DNA from: Alphaproteobacteria bacterium
Lineage (GTDB): Bacteria > Pseudomonadota > Alphaproteobacteria > RS24
Reading direction: 5' to 3'
Length of the DNA stretch: 43,939 nucleotides
Assembly: GCA_949498175.1 (NCBI GenBank)
Contig: CATDDF010000080.1
Span: 1 to 43,939, forward strand
Shown: positions 34,986 through 43,254 of the stretch, in pieces
How positions within the stretch are numbered: the first letter of the stretch is position 1
Layout of the letters: every line of letters begins with the position of its first letter
Program-made: the position numbers and the translations under genes
Notes under the pieces: generated by a model
The model's input: the letters and a program-made list of their open reading frames with translations, nothing else
The model's database searches: none
Told to the model about the DNA's origin: nothing

Positions 34986-36314
34986 TTACCTTAATTCGGG
35001 AATGGCGCCGCCATGTGCCTCCAGCAATTCATCAACCAGCGCCCAGATTTGGTCGAGGGTCAATTCAGCCGCCGTGTGCGGGTCGAGCATGGCGGCGTGA
35101 TAAACATGCTCGCGCTTGCCGCTTGTCAGCGCTTCGACGGTTAATTGCTGGACATTGATATTGGTCTGCATCAGCGCCGCAAGTTGTGGCGGCAGCGTGC
35201 CGACTTTCTGGGGCTGCAGCCCGTTACCGTCGACCAGACAGGGCACTTCGACACAGGCATTTTCGGGCAGATTGCCGATCAGGCCGTGATTGGCGACATT
35301 GCCATGAATTTTATCGCTTTTGCCAAGCGCGCAAGCGGCGATAATGCGCGCGGCATATTCGACCGATTTTTCACACACCAAGCTGTCGCCTTGTGTCAAA
35401 GCCGCTTCTTGCGCTTGCCATTCGGCTATTTGCGCTTCGCAGCGGCGCGGATATTCATCGAGCGGAATTTCATATTTATCTATTAATTCGGGGTGCCTCG
35501 CATTGATGAAATAGGGCGTGTATTCGGCGAAGTGCTCTGAGCTTTCAGTGACGAAATAGCCAAGCCTTTGCAGCATGTCATAGCGCACATGATTGGCGCA
35601 ATCTTCCCAGCCGCGACCATAGCCACGTGTTTGTGCCAGTTTTCTAAGGCGCGGGTAAAGGTCTTCCATGCGCCCGTCAGCATGGCGCTTTTCAAAGCGC
35701 GTATAAAAAGCGACGTGATTGATGCCGGCGCAATCATAATCAATGGTTTGCGGGTCTTCGCCAAGATCGCGCGCCAAATCAATCGCCGTGCCCTGCACGG
35801 AATGACACAGCCCGACATAATTCAATTGTGGCGCAAGTTTTGACAAGGCGAGGCAGTTAATCGCCATCGGATTGACATATTGCAAGAGCAGCGCATCAGG
35901 GCAGCATTCGGCCATATCATCAGCAATTTCTCTGAGCACCGGCACAGTGCGCAAGCCGCGCATAATGCCGCCAATACCGAGCGTATCGCCAATGGTTTGG
36001 CGCAGCCCGTATTTTTTCGGAATATCGAAATCAATAATGGTAGCCGGCTCATAACCGCCGACTTGAATCATGGTGATGACGAAAGTTGCATTTTGCAACG
36101 CCTCGCGCCGTTTGAGCGTGGCTGAAATTTTCGTTGTGGTATGGGTGGTTTCGGCTATGCGCTGCGCCACTTTTTCCGAGGTGGCGAGCCGTGCCGCGTC
36201 AATATCATGCAAGGCGATATGCGCGGTCTCAAGCCCCGGCTCGAGCACAATATCGGTAACGATATTCTTCATGAATACGGTGCTGCCTGCGCCGATAATG
36301 GCAATTTTGACCAC
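34986..36314 (-). CDS. GH4 family NAD+/Mn2+-dependent alpha-glycosidase
   Basis: A 442-residue cytoplasmic glycosidase of family 4, which works by oxidising C3 of the sugar and eliminating the aglycone. The NAD motif IGAGSTVFMKN is at residues 7-17, Asn148 in VNPM, the metal ligand Cys170 in GLCHSVQG and His200 in INHVAF. The CHSVQG form is that of the alpha-galactosidase/alpha-glucosidase (MelA-like) group; GH4 also includes 6-phospho and glucuronide enzymes. It is the first gene of a six-gene operon and divergent from GH3. No phosphotransferase genes are present, so an unphosphorylated substrate is likely. Confidence 0.93.
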   Translation of the reverse strand: MVKIAIIGAGSTVFMKNIVTDIVLEPGLETAHIALHDIDAARLATSEKVAQRIAETTHTTTKISATLKRREALQNATFVITMIQVGGYEPATIIDFDIPKKYGLRQTIGDTLGIGGIMRGLRTVPVLREIADDMAECCPDALLLQYVNPMAINCLALSKLAPQLNYVGLCHSVQGTAIDLARDLGEDPQTIDYDCAGINHVAFYTRFEKRHADGRMEDLYPRLRKLAQTRGYGRGWEDCANHVRYDMLQRLGYFVTESSEHFAEYTPYFINARHPELIDKYEIPLDEYPRRCEAQIAEWQAQEAALTQGDSLVCEKSVEYAARIIAACALGKSDKIHGNVANHGLIGNLPENACVEVPCLVDGNGLQPQKVGTLPPQLAALMQTNINVQQLTVEALTSGKREHVYHAAMLDPHTAAELTLDQIWALVDELLEAHGGAIPELR

Positions 36315-36402
36315 GCCTACTCCTTTGACTTGTCGCTGCCTTAACCCTTGCCTAGACTGTCATAAATGCAGTGTTTTGTGCAATGCGGTAGGGGAGTGGG
36401 CA
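36315..36402. promoter_or_regulatory. Divergent promoter region between GH4 operon and GH3
   Basis: The 88-base gap must drive both sugar transcripts. A TTGACT at 36325-36330 on the plus strand is the only -35-like element; no properly spaced -10 was found. No regulator gene lies nearby. GGGGAGTGGG before the GH3 ATG is its Shine-Dalgarno sequence. Confidence 0.45.
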
Positions 36403-38805
36403 ATGCAGCATCCATATGATTTTGAAAGCGAAGCGACCGGCTTGGTGGCGCGTATGTCGGTTGATGAAAAAGCCTCGCTCATGTCGGGTTCCAGCTTTTG
36501 GCATTTGCAGCCGCTTGAGCAATATGACCTGCCGCCGATTATGGTATCGGACGGGCCGCATGGCCTTAGAAAACAGGGTGACCAGACCGACCATATGGGC
36601 CTGACGGCCTCCGTTCCGGCGACATGTTTTCCAACCGCTGTTACACTGGCATCAAGCTGGGACAGAGAGCTTATCGGCGAAGTCGGTGCCGCCATTGGGC
36701 GCGAATGTCAGGCTGAGGGTGTATCGGTATTGCTGGCGCCGGGCGTCAATATTAAGCGCAGCCCGTTATGCGGCCGCAATTTTGAATATTATTCAGAAGA
36801 CCCGTTTATGGCAGGCGAGATGGCGGCGGCATTTATCAGTGGCGTGCAATCAACCGGCACGGGCACCAGCCTCAAACACTTCGCGGTCAATAATCAGGAA
36901 GCACAACGCATGGTTGTGGACACGCTGGTTGATCGACGGACATTGTTTGAGATTTATCTACCCGCCTTTGAAGCGGCGGTGACGCAAGCACAGCCGTGGA
37001 CGGTGATGTGTGCCTATAATCGCTTGAACGGCATTTACTGCTCTGAGCATGAAGAATTGTTAACCGGCATTTTGCGCGACCGTTGGGGCTTTAAAGGCTT
37101 GGTGGTGACCGATTGGGGTGCGGTTAATGAACGCCCGCGCGGAATCGCTGCCGGATTGGACTTGGAAATGCCGAGCAGTGGTGGCGTCAATGATCGGTTG
37201 GTTGTAGCGCAAGTGAAAGACGGCAGCTTTAATGAAGAGCATCTCAACCGCGCCGCCCGCCGCGTGACGCAGATGATATTGGCGTCGAAAAACAATGCCG
37301 CGCCGCAAGCCGTCGATTTTGACGCGCATCACGCGCTGGCCCGCAGGGCGGCGGCGGAAGGCGCAGTCTTGCTCAAAAATGATGGGCTTTTGCCGCTTAC
37401 CGATGATAAATCAGTGGCGCTTATCGGTGCTTTTGCCGACGCACCGCGCTTTCAGGGGGCGGGTTCCTCACAAGTCAATGCGGCCAAGCTCGACAAGCCG
37501 CTTGATGCTTTTGTTTCGCGATTGGGCACCGCCAATGTCACTTATGCGCAAGGCTTTGATGCCGAATTGGCGGAAGCCGATCAAGAACTGATTGCCGAAG
37601 CGGTGGCGGCCGCTCAGAAAGCCGAAATTGCCGTTATCATGGCCGGTCTGCCTCCTTTATTTGAGGCGGAAGGGTTTGACCGCACGCATTTGCGCCAGCC
37701 CGAACAAATTGAAAATCTGATTGCCGCCGTGGCCGCGGCGAATGAAAACACGGTGGTGGTGCTGTCCAATGGCGCGCCGATGGAAATGCCGTGGCTTGCA
37801 GATGCTCCCGCTGTGCTTGAAATTTATTTGGCGGGGCAGGCCGGTGCACACGCATTGGTTGATTTGCTGTATGGCGACATCAATCCGAGCGGTAAGCTGG
37901 CGGAAACCTTTCCTATGGTATTGGCTGATTGTCCGGCGCAGGAAAACTTTGCCAATCACAAGCGCCAATTGGTCTATCGCGAGGGCTTGAATATCGGCTA
38001 TCGCCATTTCACCAGCCATGATGCGCCGATGCTGTTTCCGTTCGGCCATGGCTTGAGTTACACAAAATTCACCTATAGCGATGCAGCGTTGTTGGCTGAT
38101 TGGTCAGCCGATAGCGAGACTGTGGAGGTGGCGGTGACTGTCACCAATAGCGGCGATAGGGCGGGCGCCGAAGTGGTGCAGCTTTATGTGCGCGATGTCG
38201 AAGCCACCGCCTATCGCCCCGATCGCGAATTGAAAGCATTTGAAAAAATAACGCTCGCGGCGGGGCAATCGCAGCAAGTGCGGTTTACGCTCAATAGGCG
38301 TGCTTTTGCTTATTTCGATGTCACGCAAGATGCATGGGATGTCGAGCCGGGGGCATTTGAAATTCTTTTTGGGTCTTCGTGCGTCGATATTCACCAGAAG
38401 CTGTCGGTCAATTTACCCGATGGGAGCGGTCGCAATTCTCAACCCTTGCGCGAAGCGCCTTATGTGATGATGGAAGATACGCAATTGGCCGCTTTGGGTT
38501 TGACGGTAACGCCGCCTGAAAGCATTAAGCCCTATCACGCCAATACGACGCTGGCCGATATTCGCGGCCATTGGCTCGGCAAGCGTGTGTGCGATGCGGC
38601 GCTGGAGATGGCGGCAAAAACCATGGGCAAACGGCAGGAAACGCCGGTGGCGATGAAAATGCGCGAGGAAATGATTATGTCGCTGCGCCTCAAGACCGTG
38701 CAAATCATGTCGGCCGGTGCACTTTCGCCAAAGCGCTTCGACTTGCTGCTTTTGGCCCTCAATAATCGCTGGCTGCGCTTTTTGGCGCGGCTGCTGCGCC
38801 GCTAG
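36403..38805 (+). CDS. GH3 family beta-glucosidase, cytoplasmic, with C-terminal extension
   Basis: An 800-residue glycoside hydrolase of family 3. The N-terminal barrel has PPIMVSDGPHG, GRNFEYYSEDP and the KHFAVNNQE segment; the nucleophile is Asp237 in VVTDWGAV and the acid/base Glu423 is in EAEGFDRTHL. The second domain and a fibronectin-III-like domain (about 560-650) follow. The last 135 residues or so are not part of the usual architecture. No signal peptide, so it acts on an imported glycoside. The ATG at 36403 follows GGGGAG; the frame extends to 36070 but that part overlaps the divergent GH4 gene. Its stop shares a CTAG with the convergent fusion gene. Confidence 0.92.
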   Translation: MQHPYDFESEATGLVARMSVDEKASLMSGSSFWHLQPLEQYDLPPIMVSDGPHGLRKQGDQTDHMGLTASVPATCFPTAVTLASSWDRELIGEVGAAIGRECQAEGVSVLLAPGVNIKRSPLCGRNFEYYSEDPFMAGEMAAAFISGVQSTGTGTSLKHFAVNNQEAQRMVVDTLVDRRTLFEIYLPAFEAAVTQAQPWTVMCAYNRLNGIYCSEHEELLTGILRDRWGFKGLVVTDWGAVNERPRGIAAGLDLEMPSSGGVNDRLVVAQVKDGSFNEEHLNRAARRVTQMILASKNNAAPQAVDFDAHHALARRAAAEGAVLLKNDGLLPLTDDKSVALIGAFADAPRFQGAGSSQVNAAKLDKPLDAFVSRLGTANVTYAQGFDAELAEADQELIAEAVAAAQKAEIAVIMAGLPPLFEAEGFDRTHLRQPEQIENLIAAVAAANENTVVVLSNGAPMEMPWLADAPAVLEIYLAGQAGAHALVDLLYGDINPSGKLAETFPMVLADCPAQENFANHKRQLVYREGLNIGYRHFTSHDAPMLFPFGHGLSYTKFTYSDAALLADWSADSETVEVAVTVTNSGDRAGAEVVQLYVRDVEATAYRPDRELKAFEKITLAAGQSQQVRFTLNRRAFAYFDVTQDAWDVEPGAFEILFGSSCVDIHQKLSVNLPDGSGRNSQPLREAPYVMMEDTQLAALGLTVTPPESIKPYHANTTLADIRGHWLGKRVCDAALEMAAKTMGKRQETPVAMKMREEMIMSLRLKTVQIMSAGALSPKRFDLLLLALNNRWLRFLARLLRR

Positions 38806-40781
38806 TCGCGCAAATCGAGCCAGTTAACCTGTTCCGCCGACAGGCTGATCTGCGCTGCATCAAGGCTGTCTTGTAGTTGCATCGGGTTGCGTGGGCCGAC
38901 CAAAGCACAGCATGGGAAGGGCTGGTTGACGACATAAGCAAAGGCAATTTGAATGGCGCTGACGCCCATTTCTTCCGCCAGCTGAAAAGCGCGGCGGCGG
39001 CGTTCGAGATTTTCTTCAGAGCCCCAAACGCGTTGCATTTCGTCATCAGTGGGGTCAGCCCCGTGCCGCGTTGCGGCCAGACCTTTGCCTTCCCAATCGA
39101 GGAAAAAGCCGCGTGCTTGCGCCGACCACGGCAAAAGCGGAAACTTATGAGCGCTGTGCCAGTCGCGGAAATCATCGGTCGAGCTGGCAAGGCAGCCGGG
39201 CCAGACCGGATCTTCCATGCGCGCCAGCGAGAAATTATTGCTCAATAGCGAGAAGCCTTGCAGCCCATTGGTGGCCGCATAGGCATTGGCTTCGTCGACC
39301 CGCGCAGCTGTCCAGTTTGAGCCGCCAAACAGCTTCATGCGTCCGGCATCAACCTCTCGGTTCAGCGCATCAATCCACTCCGACACCGGCACGGCAGGGT
39401 CGTCGCGGTGTAAGCAATAAAGGTCGAGATAGTCGGTTTTAAGCCGCTCGAGCGATTGGTCAAGCTGGCGCGATACGGTTTCCGGCGCGCATTCCGGCGG
39501 GTGCGCGCCTTTGCTCAGCACCACCAATTCATCGCGCACGCCGCGTGCGGCCATCCATTCGCCGAGTAGGGCTTCCGAGTGGCCGTCGGAATAAATAAAG
39601 GCGGTGTCGAAGCAATTTCCACCGCCTTCGAAAAATGCGTCACCCATCGCCGCCATGGTCGGCGCATCGATTTGATTATCCGTGCCCAACACAATTTTCG
39701 AAACCGGTTTATCGAGGCCGTCCAGCGTCACATGCGGCACGCTGCCATTGGCAACATGTTTCAGCGCGGCCCCGTGAAAGCCTGTCGCGCCCAGCACGTC
39801 GGCGGCATAACGCACGCCTCCCGCTTCGCGCCAACGGTCGAGCCAATAGGCCGTGTTTATGGAGAAGTCCGGCGTGACCAAGTCTGAGTTTTGCGCCTTG
39901 CGGGCAATCAAATCGCCGACATGATCGGCCTCAACTGCATAAAGCGGGCGCATATCATCACTTTTGTGAACCGTCTCGCTGCCGTCCTTATCGGTGATGA
40001 CAATATGATTATTTTCCGGCCCCGGATGCCAGGGCTGGTTGATTTTCAAAGTGCCGTTATCACCCTCAACGGTAATGTGCCATTCCAGTTCAGTATCTAT
40101 GGCGCAGTGCAAATGCGCCTCAAACCCGTCATAGGCCAGCACGGCCTTTGCTTCGGCGTCAGCGCCCGATGGTGCCAGCCTTGCTTCGCCGCTCAAGCCA
40201 TTGGGTTCGCCGATGAAATAGCGCGCCGCGGTGAGCGGGTAAATGCCGATATCAAGTATCCCGCCACCGGCGCGATCAATATTATAAAGCCGATGTTCCG
40301 GCGTGAAAGGAAAGGCAAAACCGAAGCTCGATGAAAAGCCGATAATTTTGCCAATCGCGCCGTCATCAATCAGACTTTTGGCCAAATGCATGCGCGGGTG
40401 CATGAGATACATGAGCGCCTCGACCAGCAGCACATTGCGCCGTGCTGCCGTGCCGTAAAGGTCAAGCACTTCGCCTTGATTGAGGCCGAGCGGCTTTTCA
40501 CACAAGGTCGGCTTGCCGGCAGCAAGGCATTTATGCGCCCACTCAATATGGCTGTCATGCGGCGTGGCGATATAAATCGCATCAATGTCATCGCGCGCAA
40601 TCAATGCGTCATAGGAATTGACGGCGTCGCCGCCATGCTTGGCGCAAAAAGCTTCAGCTTTCGCCAAATCGCGGCTTGCAGCGGCGGCCAAAACACCGCT
40701 ATGGCTGTGTTTCAAATCACTGGCGAATTGAGCGGCTATATTGCCGGTGGCGAGAATGCCCCAGCGGATTTTATCGGACAC
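38802..40781 (-). CDS. Gfo/Idh/MocA oxidoreductase-aldo/keto reductase fusion
   Basis: A single 659-residue reading frame with two complete enzymes. Residues 5-320 are a Gfo/Idh/MocA oxidoreductase (GILATGNIA Rossmann motif, CEKPLG at 94-99, DIGIYPL at 177-183). Residues 348-655 are an aldo/keto reductase with its tetrad Asp392, Tyr397, Lys424 and His458 intact. The start is a GTG at 40781 with a strong AGGAGG. Both domains use NAD(P), so they could pass a ketosugar or recycle a bound cofactor pool. The gene begins 12 bases after the CYP153 stop and converges on GH3. No break in either domain suggests decay. Substrate unknown; a two-step epimerisation or glycoside oxidation is a guess. Confidence 0.93.
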   Translation of the reverse strand: MSDKIRWGILATGNIAAQFASDLKHSHSGVLAAAASRDLAKAEAFCAKHGGDAVNSYDALIARDDIDAIYIATPHDSHIEWAHKCLAAGKPTLCEKPLGLNQGEVLDLYGTAARRNVLLVEALMYLMHPRMHLAKSLIDDGAIGKIIGFSSSFGFAFPFTPEHRLYNIDRAGGGILDIGIYPLTAARYFIGEPNGLSGEARLAPSGADAEAKAVLAYDGFEAHLHCAIDTELEWHITVEGDNGTLKINQPWHPGPENNHIVITDKDGSETVHKSDDMRPLYAVEADHVGDLIARKAQNSDLVTPDFSINTAYWLDRWREAGGVRYAADVLGATGFHGAALKHVANGSVPHVTLDGLDKPVSKIVLGTDNQIDAPTMAAMGDAFFEGGGNCFDTAFIYSDGHSEALLGEWMAARGVRDELVVLSKGAHPPECAPETVSRQLDQSLERLKTDYLDLYCLHRDDPAVPVSEWIDALNREVDAGRMKLFGGSNWTAARVDEANAYAATNGLQGFSLLSNNFSLARMEDPVWPGCLASSTDDFRDWHSAHKFPLLPWSAQARGFFLDWEGKGLAATRHGADPTDDEMQRVWGSEENLERRRRAFQLAEEMGVSAIQIAFAYVVNQPFPCCALVGPRNPMQLQDSLDAAQISLSAEQVNWLDLRD

Positions 40782-40793
40782 TAAGGCCTCCTA

Positions 40794-42041
40794 TTAACGG
40801 CGGGTGACTTGCACTTTCACGTCGGTATAGCCGTTAACGAAGTTCGATTTCAAGCGTGTCGGTTCTTTGACCAACTCGATTTTTTCGAACTTTTCAAGGA
40901 TTTGCTGCCACAAAATACGCAATTGCAATTCAGCGACACGCAACCCCATGCAACGGTGAATACCGAAACCAAAGGATAGATGATTGTTTCCATTGGGGCG
41001 ATCAAATTTAACAATGCGCGGGTCGTCAAACACCTCTTCATCGTGATTGCCCGAATAATACCACATAATGACTTTATCGCCTTTTTTGATGGTCTTGCCG
41101 TGCATCTCGACATCTTCCAAAGCGGTGCGGCGCATATGCGATAGTGGGGTCTGCCAGCGAATGACTTCGGCCACCATTTTATCAATCAGTGAAGGGTCGG
41201 CCTGCAATTTGGCAAACTCATCGGGGAATCGGTTCCACGCATTGATGCTGGCCGACATGGAATTACGCGTTGTGTCATTGCCGCCGACAATCAGGAGCAG
41301 CAAATTGCCGAGAAAGTTCATCGCGTCCATATCTTTGGTTGCGGGGTCGCGTGCCATCATGGAAACAAGGTCGAAACTGGGCGCGCCATTGGCGCGTTTT
41401 TCCCTTAGCGTCGTAAAATATTCGAGGCAATCCATGAGATGTTGCACGCGCTGCTCTTGACCGGGGAAATGGTCAGAGCCTTCGGTCGCTGTTGTCATGT
41501 CAGACCACAAAGTCAGCAAATGACGGTCTTCAAATGGGAAGTCGAATAAGGTTGCCAGCATTTGTGTCGTCAGTTCAATTGACACATGGTCAACCCAATT
41601 AATCGTTTCACCTTCAGGAATGGCATCCAACACATTGCCAGTGCGCTGCCAAATCAAATCACGAAAACTGTCCAATGCAGGCGGTGAAGCAATGGGCTGC
41701 ACAGATTTACGGATGGGCGCATGGTGGGGCTGATCTTTGGTAATAAAGGCGGATATTTCAACGCCTTCGACAGGGGGACGCACAATCGCGTCATCGATTT
41801 GAATGCCGCCATAAACATCAGAAGAAGAAAAGCGTTTATGATCGGTATCTACAGCCACGCAGTCTTTGTAGCGCGTGACATGCCACATCGGGCCGAAATG
41901 CTCGTTTTCGGCGAGGTGAATCGGGTCTTCTTCGCGCAAAATTTTGAATGCTTCCAGCACATCTTCGCTGGCATAAAGTTCCGGCCGCGCCATATCGAAG
42001 CCATCGGCCGGGATTTGCGAAAATTCATCAGCTGCACTCAT
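40794..42041 (-). CDS. Cytochrome P450, CYP153 family (alkane/fatty-acid omega-hydroxylase)
   Basis: A 415-residue soluble P450 that very closely follows CYP153: VSIELTTQMLATLFDFP, the I-helix LLIVGGNDTTRNSM, IRWQTPLSHMRRTALED, and the haem loop LSFGFGIHRCMG with Cys364. CYP153 enzymes hydroxylate terminal carbons of medium-chain alkanes, alcohols and fatty acids. The ATG at 42041 is chosen because GGGAGGG precedes it by five bases; a start at 42077 lies across an inverted repeat. Ferredoxin and reductase genes, usually beside CYP153, are not in the window. It is followed after 12 bases by the fusion gene and preceded by a desaturase. Confidence 0.94.
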   Translation of the reverse strand: MSAADEFSQIPADGFDMARPELYASEDVLEAFKILREEDPIHLAENEHFGPMWHVTRYKDCVAVDTDHKRFSSSDVYGGIQIDDAIVRPPVEGVEISAFITKDQPHHAPIRKSVQPIASPPALDSFRDLIWQRTGNVLDAIPEGETINWVDHVSIELTTQMLATLFDFPFEDRHLLTLWSDMTTATEGSDHFPGQEQRVQHLMDCLEYFTTLREKRANGAPSFDLVSMMARDPATKDMDAMNFLGNLLLLIVGGNDTTRNSMSASINAWNRFPDEFAKLQADPSLIDKMVAEVIRWQTPLSHMRRTALEDVEMHGKTIKKGDKVIMWYYSGNHDEEVFDDPRIVKFDRPNGNNHLSFGFGIHRCMGLRVAELQLRILWQQILEKFEKIELVKEPTRLKSNFVNGYTDVKVQVTRR

Positions 42042-42050
42042 ATCGCCCTC

Positions 42051-42072
42051 CCAAGCTTTTTTTAAAGCTTGG
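42051..42072. promoter_or_regulatory. 9-bp perfect inverted repeat before the CYP153 gene
   Basis: CCAAGCTTT (42051-42059) and AAAGCTTGG (42064-42072) with a 4-base loop lie between the desaturase stop and the P450 start. The arm nearest the gene overlaps the Shine-Dalgarno sequence by two bases, so a stem in the mRNA could influence translation, or the DNA site could be an operator. Confidence 0.55.
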
Positions 42073-42111
42073 CTCATTTAAAGGCGACTGGCAAGCCGTC
42101 AAGCGACAAAA

Positions 42112-43017
42112 TCAGTGGGCGTGCTCACGATCCAGCAAATCACATTTGCGCGCTTCCAAAATAGGATAAAGCTCGCGCAAAGCGGCCGGTGTTTTATCGA
42201 GCGGAATGCGCGGGTGCAAATGGTGCACAATATGTGCGGTCATGGCCAGCGAACTCCAGACACCAAGCCAGCTTTTAAAGCCACGCGTGTCTTTATAGCG
42301 ACCCGTCTCATGGCCGGGATAATGCGGCAGCCATGACAAGTAAACGCGAATGTAAATACTTGCCAATTTCAGCGGCAACCACCACAAAAGCAGGGCTTCC
42401 AGAGCATACCCATAAGCGGCAAAGGTGAATAATATGGCCATATGCGTCAGCAAAATGGCAATTTGCTCAATATAGGCGCGTTTGGCCTCCGGCGTTCCAA
42501 GACGCTCAAGGCAGGCGGCATAAGACTCGCTGTCTTTTGAATTCGGCTGAAATGAATTGATATTGAGTTTGATGGTCTGCCAGAGATTCTCACCTTTATT
42601 GAAGTTATGGTCGGGGTCCAATTCCGGCGTATTTGTGTGCTTGTGATGCTCCAAATGGGTCAGCCGCAAAATGCGATAGCCATAGGCCAGCGGAATAAGC
42701 GACAAATGGCCGATGGCTTCATTAAGCCAGCGCAATTTTTCGCCCGGACGGGCGTAAATATCGTGCTGTGCCTCGTGGCTCGGCAAATAAGAAAGGGTGA
42801 TATTGACCGTGGCGATGATGAAGCCAAGCCAGAGCGGTATCGTATTCGTAAGGACCAACGGCCAAAGCGCCAGCCAGCAAGTCAGGTTCAAAACCGGCCA
42901 TGCCACCATCGGCAGGGACAGCTTGCCCATATATTTGCGGGCAATTTCACGTTCCATTTTTGTCAGTTCGGCATCGCTGAGCCCGCTGACATCATAATCT
43001 GCTATTTTTTTGCTCAT
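42112..43017 (-). CDS. Fatty acid desaturase
   Basis: A 301-residue integral-membrane di-iron desaturase. The three histidine boxes are HEAQHD (around residue 85), HLEHHKH (around 125) and HIVHHLHP (around 265). Several membrane helices separate them. The start at 43017 is preferred because GGGAG lies six bases upstream and the ATG overlaps the preceding stop by four bases; an ATG at 43023 touches the Shine-Dalgarno. It would introduce a double bond or hydroxyl into an acyl chain. It is 70 bases upstream of CYP153 on the same strand. Confidence 0.9.
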   Translation of the reverse strand: MSKKIADYDVSGLSDAELTKMEREIARKYMGKLSLPMVAWPVLNLTCWLALWPLVLTNTIPLWLGFIIATVNITLSYLPSHEAQHDIYARPGEKLRWLNEAIGHLSLIPLAYGYRILRLTHLEHHKHTNTPELDPDHNFNKGENLWQTIKLNINSFQPNSKDSESYAACLERLGTPEAKRAYIEQIAILLTHMAILFTFAAYGYALEALLLWWLPLKLASIYIRVYLSWLPHYPGHETGRYKDTRGFKSWLGVWSSLAMTAHIVHHLHPRIPLDKTPAALRELYPILEARKCDLLDREHAH

Positions 43018-43220
43018 ATCCATCTCCCAAATCGCAGAGCGAAAACGCCGTATAAGCCACCGAAAATCATGCAGGCGGTGTAAATCTGGCCGGATGTCGC
43101 TTGGATAGGCACCAGACTATGCAATGGCGTGCGTAAATACAATTCAGCCAGCACCGGCCCCAAAAAGCCGATACCGAACCAAACCGGCATCATTTTTAGT
43201 ATTCTTGCAACGATCTCCAT
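43014..43220 (-). CDS. Small two-helix membrane protein
   Basis: A 68-residue hydrophobic protein with two probable membrane helices (near residues 12-30 and 45-62). No family recognised. Its stop overlaps the desaturase start by four bases (ATGA), which argues that it is really translated. The Shine-Dalgarno is weak. It may assist the desaturase or be an independent membrane protein. Confidence 0.6.
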   Translation of the reverse strand: MEIVARILKMMPVWFGIGFLGPVLAELYLRTPLHSLVPIQATSGQIYTACMIFGGLYGVFALRFGRWI

Positions 43221-43254
43221 GCTGCAAGTCTAGCAGTTTTGAGGTCGCGGGGCA

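Noticed and set aside
36070-36402. N-terminal extension of the GH3 frame by 111 codons
   Set aside because: It would lie within the divergent GH4 gene and resembles neither GH3 nor a signal peptide; a good ribosome-binding site precedes the ATG at 36403.
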